Of a stretch of 64,000 bases of DNA, positions 7,412-16,859 are shown piece after piece. The notes under the pieces were generated by a model, which saw nothing but the letters and a program-made list of their open reading frames with translations, ran no database searches and had not been told where the DNA came from. Source of the stretch: Pseudomonas sp. GM50. GTDB lineage: Bacteria > Pseudomonadota > Gammaproteobacteria > Pseudomonadales > Pseudomonadaceae. The stretch is from positions 1-64,000 of the forward strand of contig NZ_AKJK01000069.1 of assembly GCF_000282375.1 (NCBI RefSeq), written 5' to 3'. The number at the start of each line of letters is the position of its first letter. Within the stretch, counting starts at the first letter, position 1. A program made the translations under genes and the position numbers.

Positions 7412-9409
7412 ATGACCGCTGAAAAACCCACAGAGTTGAGCTACAACCCTCATATACCGCTGTCGCAGGCGTTACTGCTGCCGCGGATCGTGATTGAAAA
7501 CACCATGCCGACCCTCGATGGCGGGCAATTCGCCGTTAAAGCCGTGGTCGATCAGGATGTGGTGGTGACCAGCAAGGTGTTTGCCGACGGTCACGACAAG
7601 CTGGCCGTGCGCATTCGCTGGCGTGCCGAGGGCGACGAAACCTGGCAGAGCGAGGTGATGGCCGAGCTGGGCAACAACGGCTGGCAGGGCCAGTTTCGTG
7701 TGCAGAAGCAGGGCCGTTATGTGTTCTGCCTCGAAGCCTGGATCGATCAGTTCGCCAGCTTTTGTTATGAACTGAAAAAAAAGCACGACGCCGGCGTCTC
7801 GGTCAGCCTGGAGTTGCAGGAAGGGCGCACCCACGTCCAGCAGGCCGCCGAACGCTCTGAAGGCCCGCTCAGTGAACAACTGGCGGCGTTGCACCATGAG
7901 CTGTCCGGCCTGCTCGAAACCGAGCAGGTCGCCTTGTTTCTGCACCAACGCAGCGCGGACTTGATGGCCCAAGCCGACCATCGTCCCTTCCTGAGCCTGA
8001 GCCCTGAATACCCGGTGGACGTGGAGCGAGATCTGGCACAGTTCGCCAGTTGGTATGAACTGTTTCCGCGTTCGATCACCGACGATCCGGCCCGTCACGG
8101 CACCTTCAACGACGTGCATTCGCGGCTGGCGATGATCCAGGACATGGGCTTCGACGTGTTGTATTTCACGCCGATCCACCCGATCGGCCGCAGCTACCGC
8201 AAAGGCCCGAACAACTCGTTGATCGCCGGCCCCGACGATCCGGGCAGCCCTTACGCCATCGGCAGTGAAGAGGGCGGGCATGAGGCGATTCACTCGGAAC
8301 TGGGCAGCCGCGAGGATTTTCGCCGGCTCGTCGCGGCCGCCGCCGAGCATGGGCTGGAAGTCGCCCTCGACTTTGCGATTCAGTGTTCCCAGGACCACCC
8401 GTGGCTCAAACAGCACCCGGGCTGGTTCAACTGGCGGCCGGACGGCACGATCAAATACGCCGAGAACCCGCCGAAGAAATACCAGGACATCGTCAACGTC
8501 GATTTCTATGCCGTGGACGCGATTCCCAGCCTTTGGATCGAGTTGCGCGACATCGTCGTGGGCTGGGTCAAGGAGGGCGTGAAACTGTTTCGCGTCGACA
8601 ACCCTCACACCAAACCGTTGCCGTTCTGGCAGTGGATGATCGCCGATGTGCGGGCGCTGTACCCCGAGGTGATCTTCCTGGCCGAAGCCTTTACCACCCC
8701 GGCGATGATGGCGCGCCTGGGCAAGGTCGGTTACTCCCAGAGCTACACCTATTTCACCTGGCGCAACACCAAGACCGAGCTGGCGACCTATTTCACCGAA
8801 CTCAATGAGTCGCCGTGGCGTGAATGCTACCGGCCGAATTTTTTCGTCAACACGCCAGACATCAATCCGGCGTTCCTGCATGAATCCGGACGCCCCGGTT
8901 TTCTCATCCGTGCCGCGCTGGCGACCATGGGCTCCGGCCTGTGGGGCATGTATTCGGGGTTTGAGCTGTGTGAAGCGGCACCGGTGCCGGGCCGGGAGGA
9001 ATACCTCAATTCCGAGAAGTACGAAATCCGCCCACGGGACTTCAACGCGCCGGGCAACATCATTGCCGAAATCGCCCAGCTCAACCGCATCCGCCGACAG
9101 AACCCGGCGTTGCACACGCACTTGGGCCTGAAGGTCTACAACGCCTGGAACGACAACATTCTGTACTTCGGCAAGCGCAGCGTTGATGGTAGCAATTTCA
9201 TTCTGGTGGCGGTCAGCCTCGATCCGCATCACGCCCAGGAAGCGAATTTCGAATTGCCGCTGTGGGAAATGGGCTTGCCCGATGATGCCGTCACCCAGGG
9301 CGAAGACTTGATGAACGGCCACCGCTGGACCTGGCACGGCAAGTACCAGTTCATGCGGATCGAACCGTGGCATCTGCCGTTCGGGATCTGGAGGATTACT
9401 ACTTCTTGA
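7412..9409 (+). CDS. glgE: Alpha-1,4-glucan:maltose-1-phosphate maltosyltransferase
   Basis: 665 residues, the usual length for GlgE (GH13_3). It transfers maltosyl units from alpha-maltose-1-phosphate to the non-reducing end of alpha-1,4-glucan. An N-terminal beta-sandwich domain comes first, then the TIM barrel with the nucleophile Asp396 in RVDNPHTK and the acid/base Glu425 in LAEAFTTP. The phosphate-site stretch ENPPKKYQDI is present. ATG 7412 is preceded by AAGGAGAG; the upstream extension to 7328 lacks a site. It heads the + strand cluster with treS-mak and glgB, but a REP pair and 244 bases separate it from treS. Confidence 0.96.
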   Translation: MTAEKPTELSYNPHIPLSQALLLPRIVIENTMPTLDGGQFAVKAVVDQDVVVTSKVFADGHDKLAVRIRWRAEGDETWQSEVMAELGNNGWQGQFRVQKQGRYVFCLEAWIDQFASFCYELKKKHDAGVSVSLELQEGRTHVQQAAERSEGPLSEQLAALHHELSGLLETEQVALFLHQRSADLMAQADHRPFLSLSPEYPVDVERDLAQFASWYELFPRSITDDPARHGTFNDVHSRLAMIQDMGFDVLYFTPIHPIGRSYRKGPNNSLIAGPDDPGSPYAIGSEEGGHEAIHSELGSREDFRRLVAAAAEHGLEVALDFAIQCSQDHPWLKQHPGWFNWRPDGTIKYAENPPKKYQDIVNVDFYAVDAIPSLWIELRDIVVGWVKEGVKLFRVDNPHTKPLPFWQWMIADVRALYPEVIFLAEAFTTPAMMARLGKVGYSQSYTYFTWRNTKTELATYFTELNESPWRECYRPNFFVNTPDINPAFLHESGRPGFLIRAALATMGSGLWGMYSGFELCEAAPVPGREEYLNSEKYEIRPRDFNAPGNIIAEIAQLNRIRRQNPALHTHLGLKVYNAWNDNILYFGKRSVDGSNFILVAVSLDPHHAQEANFELPLWEMGLPDDAVTQGEDLMNGHRWTWHGKYQFMRIEPWHLPFGIWRITTS

Positions 9410-9426
9410 CTGTGGTGAGCAGGATC

Positions 9427-9592
9427 TGTGGCGAGGGGGCTTGCCTGTGGCGAGGGGGCTTGCCCCCGTTGGGTCGCGAAGCGGCCCCCAAATAACCCAA
9501 ATAACCCAGACAACCCATTCCCCCTGCCAGATTCAGATACACAGATTTTACGACTGCTTCGCAGCCGAACGGGGGCAAGCCCCCTCGCCACA
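9427..9592. repeat. Long-type REP pair with duplicated left end
   Basis: The 19-base arm start TGTGGCGAGGGGGCTTGCC occurs twice in tandem on the left (9427 and 9446). The left arm continues with the TTGGGTCGCGAAGCGG sub-type; the right arm, read on minus, has the TTCGGCTGCGAAGCAGTCG sub-type. Right of 9592 a degraded complement of the extra arm continues. It lies inside the presumed glgE-treS unit. Confidence 0.87.
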
Positions 9593-9653
9593 AAAGCACC
9601 CTCACCATCAGTTGGTGCTCGGCTCATGACGAATTCTTCAACAGGAGTTACAA

Positions 9654-12600
9654 ATGGCGAAGAAACCCAGGTCAGCCACCTTCATCAAGGACCCGCTCTG
9701 GTACAAGGATGCGGTGATCTACCAGGTTCACATTAAGTCTTTTTTCGACTCCAACAACGACGGGATCGGCGACTTTCCAGGCCTTATCGCCAAACTCGAT
9801 TACATTGCCGATCTGGGCGTCAATACCATTTGGCTGTTGCCGTTCTATCCCTCGCCACGGCGCGACGACGGTTACGACATCGCCGAATACCGTGGCGTAC
9901 ACCCTGACTACGGCACCTTGGCCGATGCCAAGCGCTTCATTGCCGAGGCCCATAAACGCGGCCTGCGGGTGATTACTGAATTGGTCATCAACCACACCTC
10001 GGACCAGCACGCGTGGTTCCAGCGCGCGCGCAAGGCCAAGCCCGGTTCGGCGGCTCGCGACTTCTATGTCTGGTCCGATGACGACCAGAAATACGACGGC
10101 ACCCGCATCATTTTTCTCGACACCGAAAAGTCCAACTGGACGTGGGACCCGGTGGCCGGCCAGTACTTCTGGCACCGCTTCTATTCCCACCAGCCAGACC
10201 TGAACTTCGACAACCCGCAGGTAATGAAAGCGGTGCTGTCGGTGATGCGCTACTGGCTCGACATGGGCATCGATGGCCTGCGGCTGGACGCGATCCCGTA
10301 CCTGATCGAGCGCGACGGCACCAATAACGAAAACCTGCCCGAGACCCACGACGTCCTCAAGCAGATCCGTGCCGAGATCGACGCAAACTATCCCGACCGC
10401 ATGTTACTGGCCGAGGCCAATCAGTGGCCGGAAGACACTCAGTTGTACTTTGGCAACACCTCTGTCGACGGCCAGAACGGCGACGAATGCCACATGGCCT
10501 TTCACTTCCCGCTGATGCCGCGCATGTACATGGCGCTGGCCCAGGAAGATCGCTTCCCGATCACCGATATTCTGCGCCAGACCCCGGAAATTCCCGCGAA
10601 CTGCCAGTGGGCGATTTTCCTGCGCAACCACGATGAGCTGACCCTGGAAATGGTCACCGACCGGGAGCGCGATTACCTGTGGAATTACTACGCGGCCGAC
10701 CGTCGGGCGCGGATCAATCTGGGGATTCGCCGGCGTCTGGCGCCGTTGATGGAACGTGATCGTCGTCGCGTGGAATTGCTTAACAGCCTGCTGCTGTCGA
10801 TGCCCGGCACGCCGACCCTGTATTACGGCGATGAAATCGGCATGGGCGACAACATCTACCTCGGCGACCGCGACGGTGTGCGCACGCCGATGCAGTGGTC
10901 GATCGACCGTAACGGCGGGTTCTCCCGCGCCGACCCGGCCAGCCTGGTGTTGCCGCCGATCATGGACCCGTTGTACGGCTACCTGTCGGTCAACGTCGAA
11001 ACCCAGGCCGGTGACCCTCATTCATTGTTGAACTGGAACCGGCGCCTGCTCGCGGTGCGCAAGCAGTCCAAGGCCTTTGGTCGTGGGACGCTGAAGATGC
11101 TCTCGCCGAGCAATCGACGGATTCTGGCGTATACCCGCGAATTCACCGGACCGGACGGCAAGCACGAGGTTATTTTGTGCGTGGCCAACGTGTCCCGCAG
11201 CGCACAAGCGGCGGAACTGGATCTGTCGGCTTACGTCGGCATGGTTCCGGTAGAGATGCTCGGCGGCAATGCGTTCCCGCCCATCGGCCAGTTGAATTTC
11301 CTGCTGACGCTGGCGCCTTACGGTTTCTATTGGTTCGGGCTGGCGGCGGAAAACCAAATGCCGAGCTGGCACGTGGAGCCGGCGCAAAGCCTGCCGGACT
11401 TCACCACCCTGGTGCTGAAGAAACGCATGGAAGAGCTGCTCGAAGCGCCGTCCCGCCACACCCTGGAGCAGGGCATCCTGCCGAGCTGGTTGCAAAACCG
11501 CCGCTGGTACGCCGGCAAGGACGGCATCATCGACAACGTCAACCTCGCTTACGGCGTGCGTTTCGGCGACCCGCTGCATCCGGTGCTGTTGGGTGAAATC
11601 GACGTCACCAGCGGTGGGCAGACCAGCCGCTATCAGTTGCCGTTCGGTTTTATTTCCGAGGAACAGGTTGGCGCGGCCTTGCCGCAGCAATTGGCACTGG
11701 CCAGAGTCCGGCGCGGGCGTCAGGTCGGTTTGATCACCGATGCCTTCAGCCTCGACAGCTTTGTTCATGCGGTGTTGCAGAGCATGCAGGCAGGCATGGT
11801 GTTGCCGTCCGACGGCGGCGAGATCCGTTTCGAGCCTACCGACGAACTGGCCAGACTCGGGCTTACTGCCGAGTCGGAGGTGCGGTACCTGTCCGCCGAG
11901 CAATCCAACAGTTCGGTGGTGATCGGCAGCAGCCTGGTGCTGAAACTGATCCGCAAGGTCGCGTCAGGCGTGCACCCGGAACTGGAAATGAGTGCATACC
12001 TGACCCATGCCGGTTTCCAGAATATTTCGCCGCTGCTGGGGGCCGTGATTCGTCGCGATGCGGCGGGTGAGGACACGCTGTTGATGATCGCCCAAGGCTA
12101 TTTGAGCAATCAGGGCGACGCGTGGGAATGGACCCAGAACAACCTCGAACGGGCGCTTCGCGACGAACTCGCTGACGCTATGTCCGAACAGGAGCAGCAC
12201 TACAACGCCCTCGGCGAGTTGAAGGATTTTGCCGGCATGCTCGGCCAGCGCCTGGGGGAAATGCATCAGGTGTTGGCGGCCCCGAGCACCAACCCGGACT
12301 TCGCGCCACAAATCACTACCCAGAAAGATGCCCTGGCCTCAGCCAAGGACGTGACGGCGCAACTGGAACATGCCCTGAAGCTGCTCAAGCAGCATCAAAC
12401 TGAACTGAGCGCGGCGGACCAGGCATTGGTCAGTCGCTTGCTGGACAACAAAAAAGCCATCCTCAGCCATGTCCAGGAACTGGGTAAAAAGGCCGCTGGC
12501 GGCTTACGTATTCGCGTCCATGGCGACTTGCACCTGGGGCAGGTGCTGGTGATCAAGGGCGATGCCTACCTGATCGATTTCGAGGGCGAACCGGCGCGGC

Positions 12601-12995
12601 CGCTGCATGAGCGCCGAGGCAAACACAGCCCTTATAAAGATGTCAGCGGCGTGTTGCGCTCCTTCGATTATGCGGCGGCGATGGCGATCAACGTGCACAA
12701 CGTCGATAACACCGCCGATGCCCAGGCGGCGCGTCAACGGGTCGCCGATCGTTATCTGAAAGAGGCGCGGCAAGCATTTGTCGACGCTTATCGGCTGGCG
12801 GCAGCTAGTCTTGCTCATGCATGGCAAGATCCTGAAGGCGAGGACGCCGCACTGGCGTTGTTCGGACTGGAGAAGGCGGCTTATGAAGTGGCCTATGAGG
12901 CTGAAAATCGCCCCACCTGGCTGCCCGTGCCGTTGCACGGTCTGTACGGGTTATTGAGTGGGCTCAAACCCTTTTCCGATCTTGGTGGAGAGTAG
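9654..12995 (+). CDS. treS: Trehalose synthase / maltokinase fusion
   Basis: 1113 residues, two enzymes in one chain. Residues 1 to about 550 are GH13_16 trehalose synthase (maltose-trehalose interconversion) with nucleophile Asp212 in LRLDAIPYL, acid/base Glu254 in LAEANQ, and RNHDELT. Residues about 580-1113 are a Pep2/Mak-type maltokinase that makes maltose-1-phosphate for GlgE, with HGDLHLGQ (His956, Asp958) and DFEGEP. Fusion of TreS and maltokinase is known in many proteobacteria. ATG follows ACAGGAGTTACAA. The stop lies two bases before the glgB ATG, so translation is probably coupled. Confidence 0.96.
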   Translation: MAKKPRSATFIKDPLWYKDAVIYQVHIKSFFDSNNDGIGDFPGLIAKLDYIADLGVNTIWLLPFYPSPRRDDGYDIAEYRGVHPDYGTLADAKRFIAEAHKRGLRVITELVINHTSDQHAWFQRARKAKPGSAARDFYVWSDDDQKYDGTRIIFLDTEKSNWTWDPVAGQYFWHRFYSHQPDLNFDNPQVMKAVLSVMRYWLDMGIDGLRLDAIPYLIERDGTNNENLPETHDVLKQIRAEIDANYPDRMLLAEANQWPEDTQLYFGNTSVDGQNGDECHMAFHFPLMPRMYMALAQEDRFPITDILRQTPEIPANCQWAIFLRNHDELTLEMVTDRERDYLWNYYAADRRARINLGIRRRLAPLMERDRRRVELLNSLLLSMPGTPTLYYGDEIGMGDNIYLGDRDGVRTPMQWSIDRNGGFSRADPASLVLPPIMDPLYGYLSVNVETQAGDPHSLLNWNRRLLAVRKQSKAFGRGTLKMLSPSNRRILAYTREFTGPDGKHEVILCVANVSRSAQAAELDLSAYVGMVPVEMLGGNAFPPIGQLNFLLTLAPYGFYWFGLAAENQMPSWHVEPAQSLPDFTTLVLKKRMEELLEAPSRHTLEQGILPSWLQNRRWYAGKDGIIDNVNLAYGVRFGDPLHPVLLGEIDVTSGGQTSRYQLPFGFISEEQVGAALPQQLALARVRRGRQVGLITDAFSLDSFVHAVLQSMQAGMVLPSDGGEIRFEPTDELARLGLTAESEVRYLSAEQSNSSVVIGSSLVLKLIRKVASGVHPELEMSAYLTHAGFQNISPLLGAVIRRDAAGEDTLLMIAQGYLSNQGDAWEWTQNNLERALRDELADAMSEQEQHYNALGELKDFAGMLGQRLGEMHQVLAAPSTNPDFAPQITTQKDALASAKDVTAQLEHALKLLKQHQTELSAADQALVSRLLDNKKAILSHVQELGKKAAGGLRIRVHGDLHLGQVLVIKGDAYLIDFEGEPARPLHERRGKHSPYKDVSGVLRSFDYAAAMAINVHNVDNTADAQAARQRVADRYLKEARQAFVDAYRLAAASLAHAWQDPEGEDAALALFGLEKAAYEVAYEAENRPTWLPVPLHGLYGLLSGLKPFSDLGGE

Positions 12996-12997
12996 TC

Positions 12998-15229
12998 ATG
13001 AGTATCTCGAACAAGGAACAGGGGCACGTGGAACAGGCGCTGCTGCCCAGGGCGCGGGATATCGATGCGTTGGTACGCGCCGAGCACCGAGACCCCTTTG
13101 CAATTCTCGGCCCGCACGGCGATGGCGCTGGCGGGCAATTCATTCGAGCCTATCTACCGGACGCCTTGAGCGTGCAGGTGGTGGACAAGGAATCCGGGGA
13201 AGAACTCGGCAACCTTGAAACCACCCAAACCCCGGGGCTGTTCGTCGGGCACTTCGAGCGGGCCCGACCCTATCAGTTGCGAACCCGTTGGGCCGGTGGC
13301 GAGCAACTCGCCGAGGACCCTTACAGCTTTGGCCCGTTACTCGGCGAGATGGACTTGTACCTGTTCGCCGAGGGCAATCACCGGGATTTGAGCAGTTGCC
13401 TCGGCGCGCAGCTGAGGACGGTCGATGGCGTAGAGGGTGTGCGCTTCGCCGTGTGGGCGCCGAACGCCAAAAGGGTCTCGGTGGTCGGCGATTTCAACGT
13501 CTGGGACGGGCGCCGGCATCCGATGCGCCTGCGCCATCCTTCCGGCGTCTGGGAGTTGTTCATTCCGCGCCTGCAAGCGGGGGAGGCCTACAAATACGAA
13601 ATCCTCGGCGCCCACGGCATTCTGCCGCTCAAGGCCGACCCGATGGCCCTCGCCACCGCTCTGCCACCGGACACAGCATCGAAAGTCGCCTCGCCGCTGA
13701 AAATCGACTGGCAGGACCACGCCTGGATGCAGTCGCGGGGCGAACGTCAGCGAACCAGCGCACCGTTGTCGATCTACGAATTGCACGCCGGTTCCTGGCA
13801 ATGCGAGCTGGATGATCTGGGCGAGGTCGCCCGTCAGTACACCTGGCCCGAGTTGGCCGAGCGGCTGATTCCTTATGTGAAGGAGCTGGGTTTCACCCAC
13901 ATTGAATTGATGCCGATCATGGAGCATCCGTTCGGTGGCTCCTGGGGGTATCAACTGCTGTCGCAATTTGCCCCGAGCGCCCGTTATGGCACGCCGGATG
14001 AATTCGCTGCTTTCGTCAACGCCTGTCACCAGGCCGAGATCGGTGTGATCCTCGATTGGGTGCCGGCGCATTTCCCCACCGATACCCACGGCCTGGCGCA
14101 GTTCGATGGCACCGCGTTGTATGAGTACGGCAACCCGCAGGAAGGTTTTCACCAAGACTGGGACACACTGATCTACAACCTGGGCCGCACCGAGGTGCAC
14201 GGCTACATGCTGGCGTCGGCGCTGCACTGGCTCAAGCATTTCCACGTCGATGGTCTGCGCGTGGATGCAGTGGCGTCGATGCTGTATCGCGATTACTCGC
14301 GCAAGGCCGGCGAATGGGTGCCCAACCGTCACGGCGGTCGGGAGAATCTGGAGGCCATTGATTTCGTCCGCCACCTCAACGATGTGGTGGCCCTGGAAAC
14401 GCCGGGTGCGCTGGTGATTGCCGAGGAGTCCACGGCATGGCCGGGTGTCAGCCAGGGCACGCAGCAGGGAGGGCTGGGTTTTGCCTATAAGTGGAACATG
14501 GGCTGGATGCACGATTCACTGCATTACATTCAGCAGGATCCGGTGTACCGCGCCCATCATCACAATGAGCTGAGTTTCGGCCTGGTGTATGCCTGGTCCG
14601 AGCGCTTCATCCTGCCGATTTCTCATGATGAAGTGGTGCATGGCAAGCATTCGCTGATCGACAAGATGCCCGGCGATCGCTGGCAGAAGTTTGCCAACCT
14701 GCGGGCTTACTTGAGTTTCATGTGGACGCATCCCGGCAAGAAACTGTTGTTCATGGGCTGCGAGTTCGGCCAGTGGCGCGAGTGGAATCACGATCAGCAA
14801 CTGGACTGGTATTTACTGCAATACCCGGAACACCAAGGGGTGCGCAAACTGGTCGGTGACCTGAATCGGTTGTATCGCGAAGAGCCGGCGCTGCACGATC
14901 AGGACGATGCGCCGCAAGGCTTCCAGTGGTTGATCGGCGATGACGCGGTCAACAGCGTCTACGCCTGGTTGCGCTGGAGCAAGGAGGGCAGGCCGGTATT
15001 GGTGGTGGCCAACTTTACCCCGGTGCCGCGTCAGTCCTACCGTGTCGGCGTGCCGTTTGCCGGGCGTTGGGTCGAGTTGATCAACAGCGATGCCGACACT
15101 TATGCCGGGTCCAATTACGGCAATGGTGGCGGGGTGTTCACCGACGAAGAACCGAGCCATGGCCAAGCCCTCTCACTGGAGTTGAATTTGCCGCCGTTGG
15201 GGGTGTTGATTTTGCGGCCGGAGGGTTGA
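12998..15229 (+). CDS. glgB: 1,4-alpha-glucan branching enzyme
   Basis: 743 residues, the long GlgB form. There are two N-terminal beta-sandwich (CBM48-type) regions, then a GH13_9 barrel with nucleophile Asp423 in LRVDAVASML, acid/base Glu476 in VIAEEST, and SHDEVVHGKHS. It introduces alpha-1,6 branches into the glucan made by GlgE and GlgA. It is translationally close to treS (2-base gap). A REP pair follows the stop and separates it from the convergent autotransporter gene. Confidence 0.97.
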   Translation: MSISNKEQGHVEQALLPRARDIDALVRAEHRDPFAILGPHGDGAGGQFIRAYLPDALSVQVVDKESGEELGNLETTQTPGLFVGHFERARPYQLRTRWAGGEQLAEDPYSFGPLLGEMDLYLFAEGNHRDLSSCLGAQLRTVDGVEGVRFAVWAPNAKRVSVVGDFNVWDGRRHPMRLRHPSGVWELFIPRLQAGEAYKYEILGAHGILPLKADPMALATALPPDTASKVASPLKIDWQDHAWMQSRGERQRTSAPLSIYELHAGSWQCELDDLGEVARQYTWPELAERLIPYVKELGFTHIELMPIMEHPFGGSWGYQLLSQFAPSARYGTPDEFAAFVNACHQAEIGVILDWVPAHFPTDTHGLAQFDGTALYEYGNPQEGFHQDWDTLIYNLGRTEVHGYMLASALHWLKHFHVDGLRVDAVASMLYRDYSRKAGEWVPNRHGGRENLEAIDFVRHLNDVVALETPGALVIAEESTAWPGVSQGTQQGGLGFAYKWNMGWMHDSLHYIQQDPVYRAHHHNELSFGLVYAWSERFILPISHDEVVHGKHSLIDKMPGDRWQKFANLRAYLSFMWTHPGKKLLFMGCEFGQWREWNHDQQLDWYLLQYPEHQGVRKLVGDLNRLYREEPALHDQDDAPQGFQWLIGDDAVNSVYAWLRWSKEGRPVLVVANFTPVPRQSYRVGVPFAGRWVELINSDADTYAGSNYGNGGGVFTDEEPSHGQALSLELNLPPLGVLILRPEG

Positions 15230-15249
15230 TCCAAAACCGCGTCGCTCCA

Positions 15250-15324
15250 TTCGCGAGCAAGCCCGCTCCCACATTGGATTGTCGTCGTATACAAAACCAA
15301 TGTGGGAGCGGGCTTGCTCGCGAA
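15250..15324. repeat. Short-type REP pair
   Basis: Arms of 24 bases (right arm TGTGGGAGCGGGCTTGCTCG plus CGAA) around a 27-base centre. It lies between convergent glgB and the autotransporter gene, so it may end both transcripts. Confidence 0.87.
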
Positions 15325-15364
15325 GGGGCCAGACCGAGCAAAGCGCTTCCTGAGAGTCATGCAC

Positions 15365-16432
15365 TCACCACCGCATCCGCACACCCAAACTGCCAATCAA
15401 CCCGTTCAAATCATTGTCATCTACATCGCTACTGTAATCGGCGCTGATATACAGGCTGACCAAGGGCGTCACTCTGGCGACGAGCCCCAGACCCACATCC
15501 ACCGTCGATGAATTGCGACTGCTGCTGATTTTGTCGACCTGATCCAGGCTTACGGTATTGCCGGTGTACACCGTGTGCCACACGTTGGTCCGCACATACG
15601 GTTCGACTGGCAAGCCGTTAATGTCGTAACTGCCTTTCAAGCGTGCACCGACCCGACCGCTCCAGGAGTTCATGTCGCTGGAGGAAGCATTACCGGAGCC
15701 GGCATAGGGCGTATCCAGCGTAATGCGTTGATTGATCAACTGCGCCTGGGGTTCGATCACCCAGTTATTACCCAGGCCAATCGGGAAACCACCTTCCACC
15801 GACAACGTTACCGCGCTGCCTTCGGTGGCTTGTCGCGCGCCCTGGTCATTGCGACTGTAGCCGTTGACCCGGCCGCCGCTGGCGCTCAAGTCGACGTGCC
15901 AGCCTTGCGGGCCGGTCAGGCTCCAGTAGGCGCCGAGACTTTGGCCTTGGAGGTTGAGCGTGTCATGGCCGGGATCGGCAAGGGCGCGACTGGTCAGCAG
16001 GCCGTGGTCATTGCCCTGGAGTTGGGTGGTGCCGCCGATCAGTCCGACCCGTTGGGTATGGCCGCCGTTGCTTTGTACGGTCAGCAGCGCCGGGCCTTTG
16101 AATTCGCTGGCGCCGGAGATAGAAGAACCCTGGGCCAGATAGTCGGTTTGGGCCTGCCGTGAGGTCTTTCCATAGACGTGGTCCCAGGCCGAAGGCGCGG
16201 CGTCTTCAACCGTCAGGCGTGAGCTTTGTAAGTCTGGATTGACGCCTAAGCGGCCGGGATACGTGGCGGAACCGGCGGGCAAGGTAAGGGTTGGCAGTGC
16301 CTGGTTGTACCAGAGGGGTGTTTCGTCCTCGGCAGACGAGGCCCGCACCTCCATGGATGAACACAGCAGGAGTGAACCTGTGACCGTGCAAAAAGTGATT
16401 TTGATCTCTTGTGAGGTGAATGAAGTTTTCAT
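15365..16432 (-). CDS. Autotransporter beta-barrel protein with almost no passenger
   Basis: 355 residues. A probable signal peptide (about residues 1-33, ending near VRASSA) precedes only about 50 residues of linker. Then AWDHVYGKTSRQ, similar to the start of autotransporter beta-domains, begins a barrel of about 275 residues. Alternating beta-strand pattern and a C-terminal GVRMRW ending in an aromatic residue fit outer-membrane insertion. Typical autotransporters have a passenger of several hundred residues, so this gene is either a truncated autotransporter or a stand-alone barrel. The start at 16432 has a weak site, AAGGTAG. The leader upstream contains hairpins. Confidence 0.8.
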   Translation of the reverse strand: MKTSFTSQEIKITFCTVTGSLLLCSSMEVRASSAEDETPLWYNQALPTLTLPAGSATYPGRLGVNPDLQSSRLTVEDAAPSAWDHVYGKTSRQAQTDYLAQGSSISGASEFKGPALLTVQSNGGHTQRVGLIGGTTQLQGNDHGLLTSRALADPGHDTLNLQGQSLGAYWSLTGPQGWHVDLSASGGRVNGYSRNDQGARQATEGSAVTLSVEGGFPIGLGNNWVIEPQAQLINQRITLDTPYAGSGNASSSDMNSWSGRVGARLKGSYDINGLPVEPYVRTNVWHTVYTGNTVSLDQVDKISSSRNSSTVDVGLGLVARVTPLVSLYISADYSSDVDDNDLNGLIGSLGVRMRW

Positions 16433-16859
16433 GGGGGTCTACCTTGCAATCGCATGTGTATCTCGCTGTGGCGTCTCTCCTACCCCGAATGAGGGGCGAC
16501 CGAATGGATTGAGGCAAGGTCAGACCCGCCCGTTTTTACGGGAGTCTGGAAGCTTGCCCCTGATGGATTTCCGGGGGTAGTAAGCACTAGCTAAGAAGAC
16601 TGCTGGCGCTGCGTCAAGAAAGTGGCCGATAGGCGGTATGGCTATTTTAGGCGTTGTAAGTGACTGATTATTGGCGCGTATATAAGTTGTTGTTTGTGCG
16701 AAAAATCATCTCGAAAGGCACGAGTCAGACGGGTTGAATAGGGGGTATCGGTTGTTTGACGGATGATCCAGTGCAGGATAAACAAACGGCATCGGCGCGC
16801 TATTGCTGTCATTTTTTCTGTCAGGGTTGGCAGTCCTTGGCGACTGCTGCTTGACGCTG
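16433..16859. other. Intergenic region with hairpins in the autotransporter leader
   Basis: No gene is seen. A nested hairpin lies at 16521-16548 (CAGAC/GTCTG outer, CCCGT/ACGGG inner) and a smaller CCCCTCATTCGGGG-like stem nearer the start codon (about 16481-16494). Both are oriented within what would be the 5' leader of the minus-strand barrel gene. The remainder, 16560-16859, shows nothing I recognise. Confidence 0.4.

Noticed and set aside
7472..9373. 633-codon minus-strand frame over glgE
   Set aside because: Antisense shadow for the same reasons; no start site or family resemblance.
13337..14512. 391-codon minus-strand frame over glgB
   Set aside because: Antisense shadow; glgB catalytic motifs are on the other strand.
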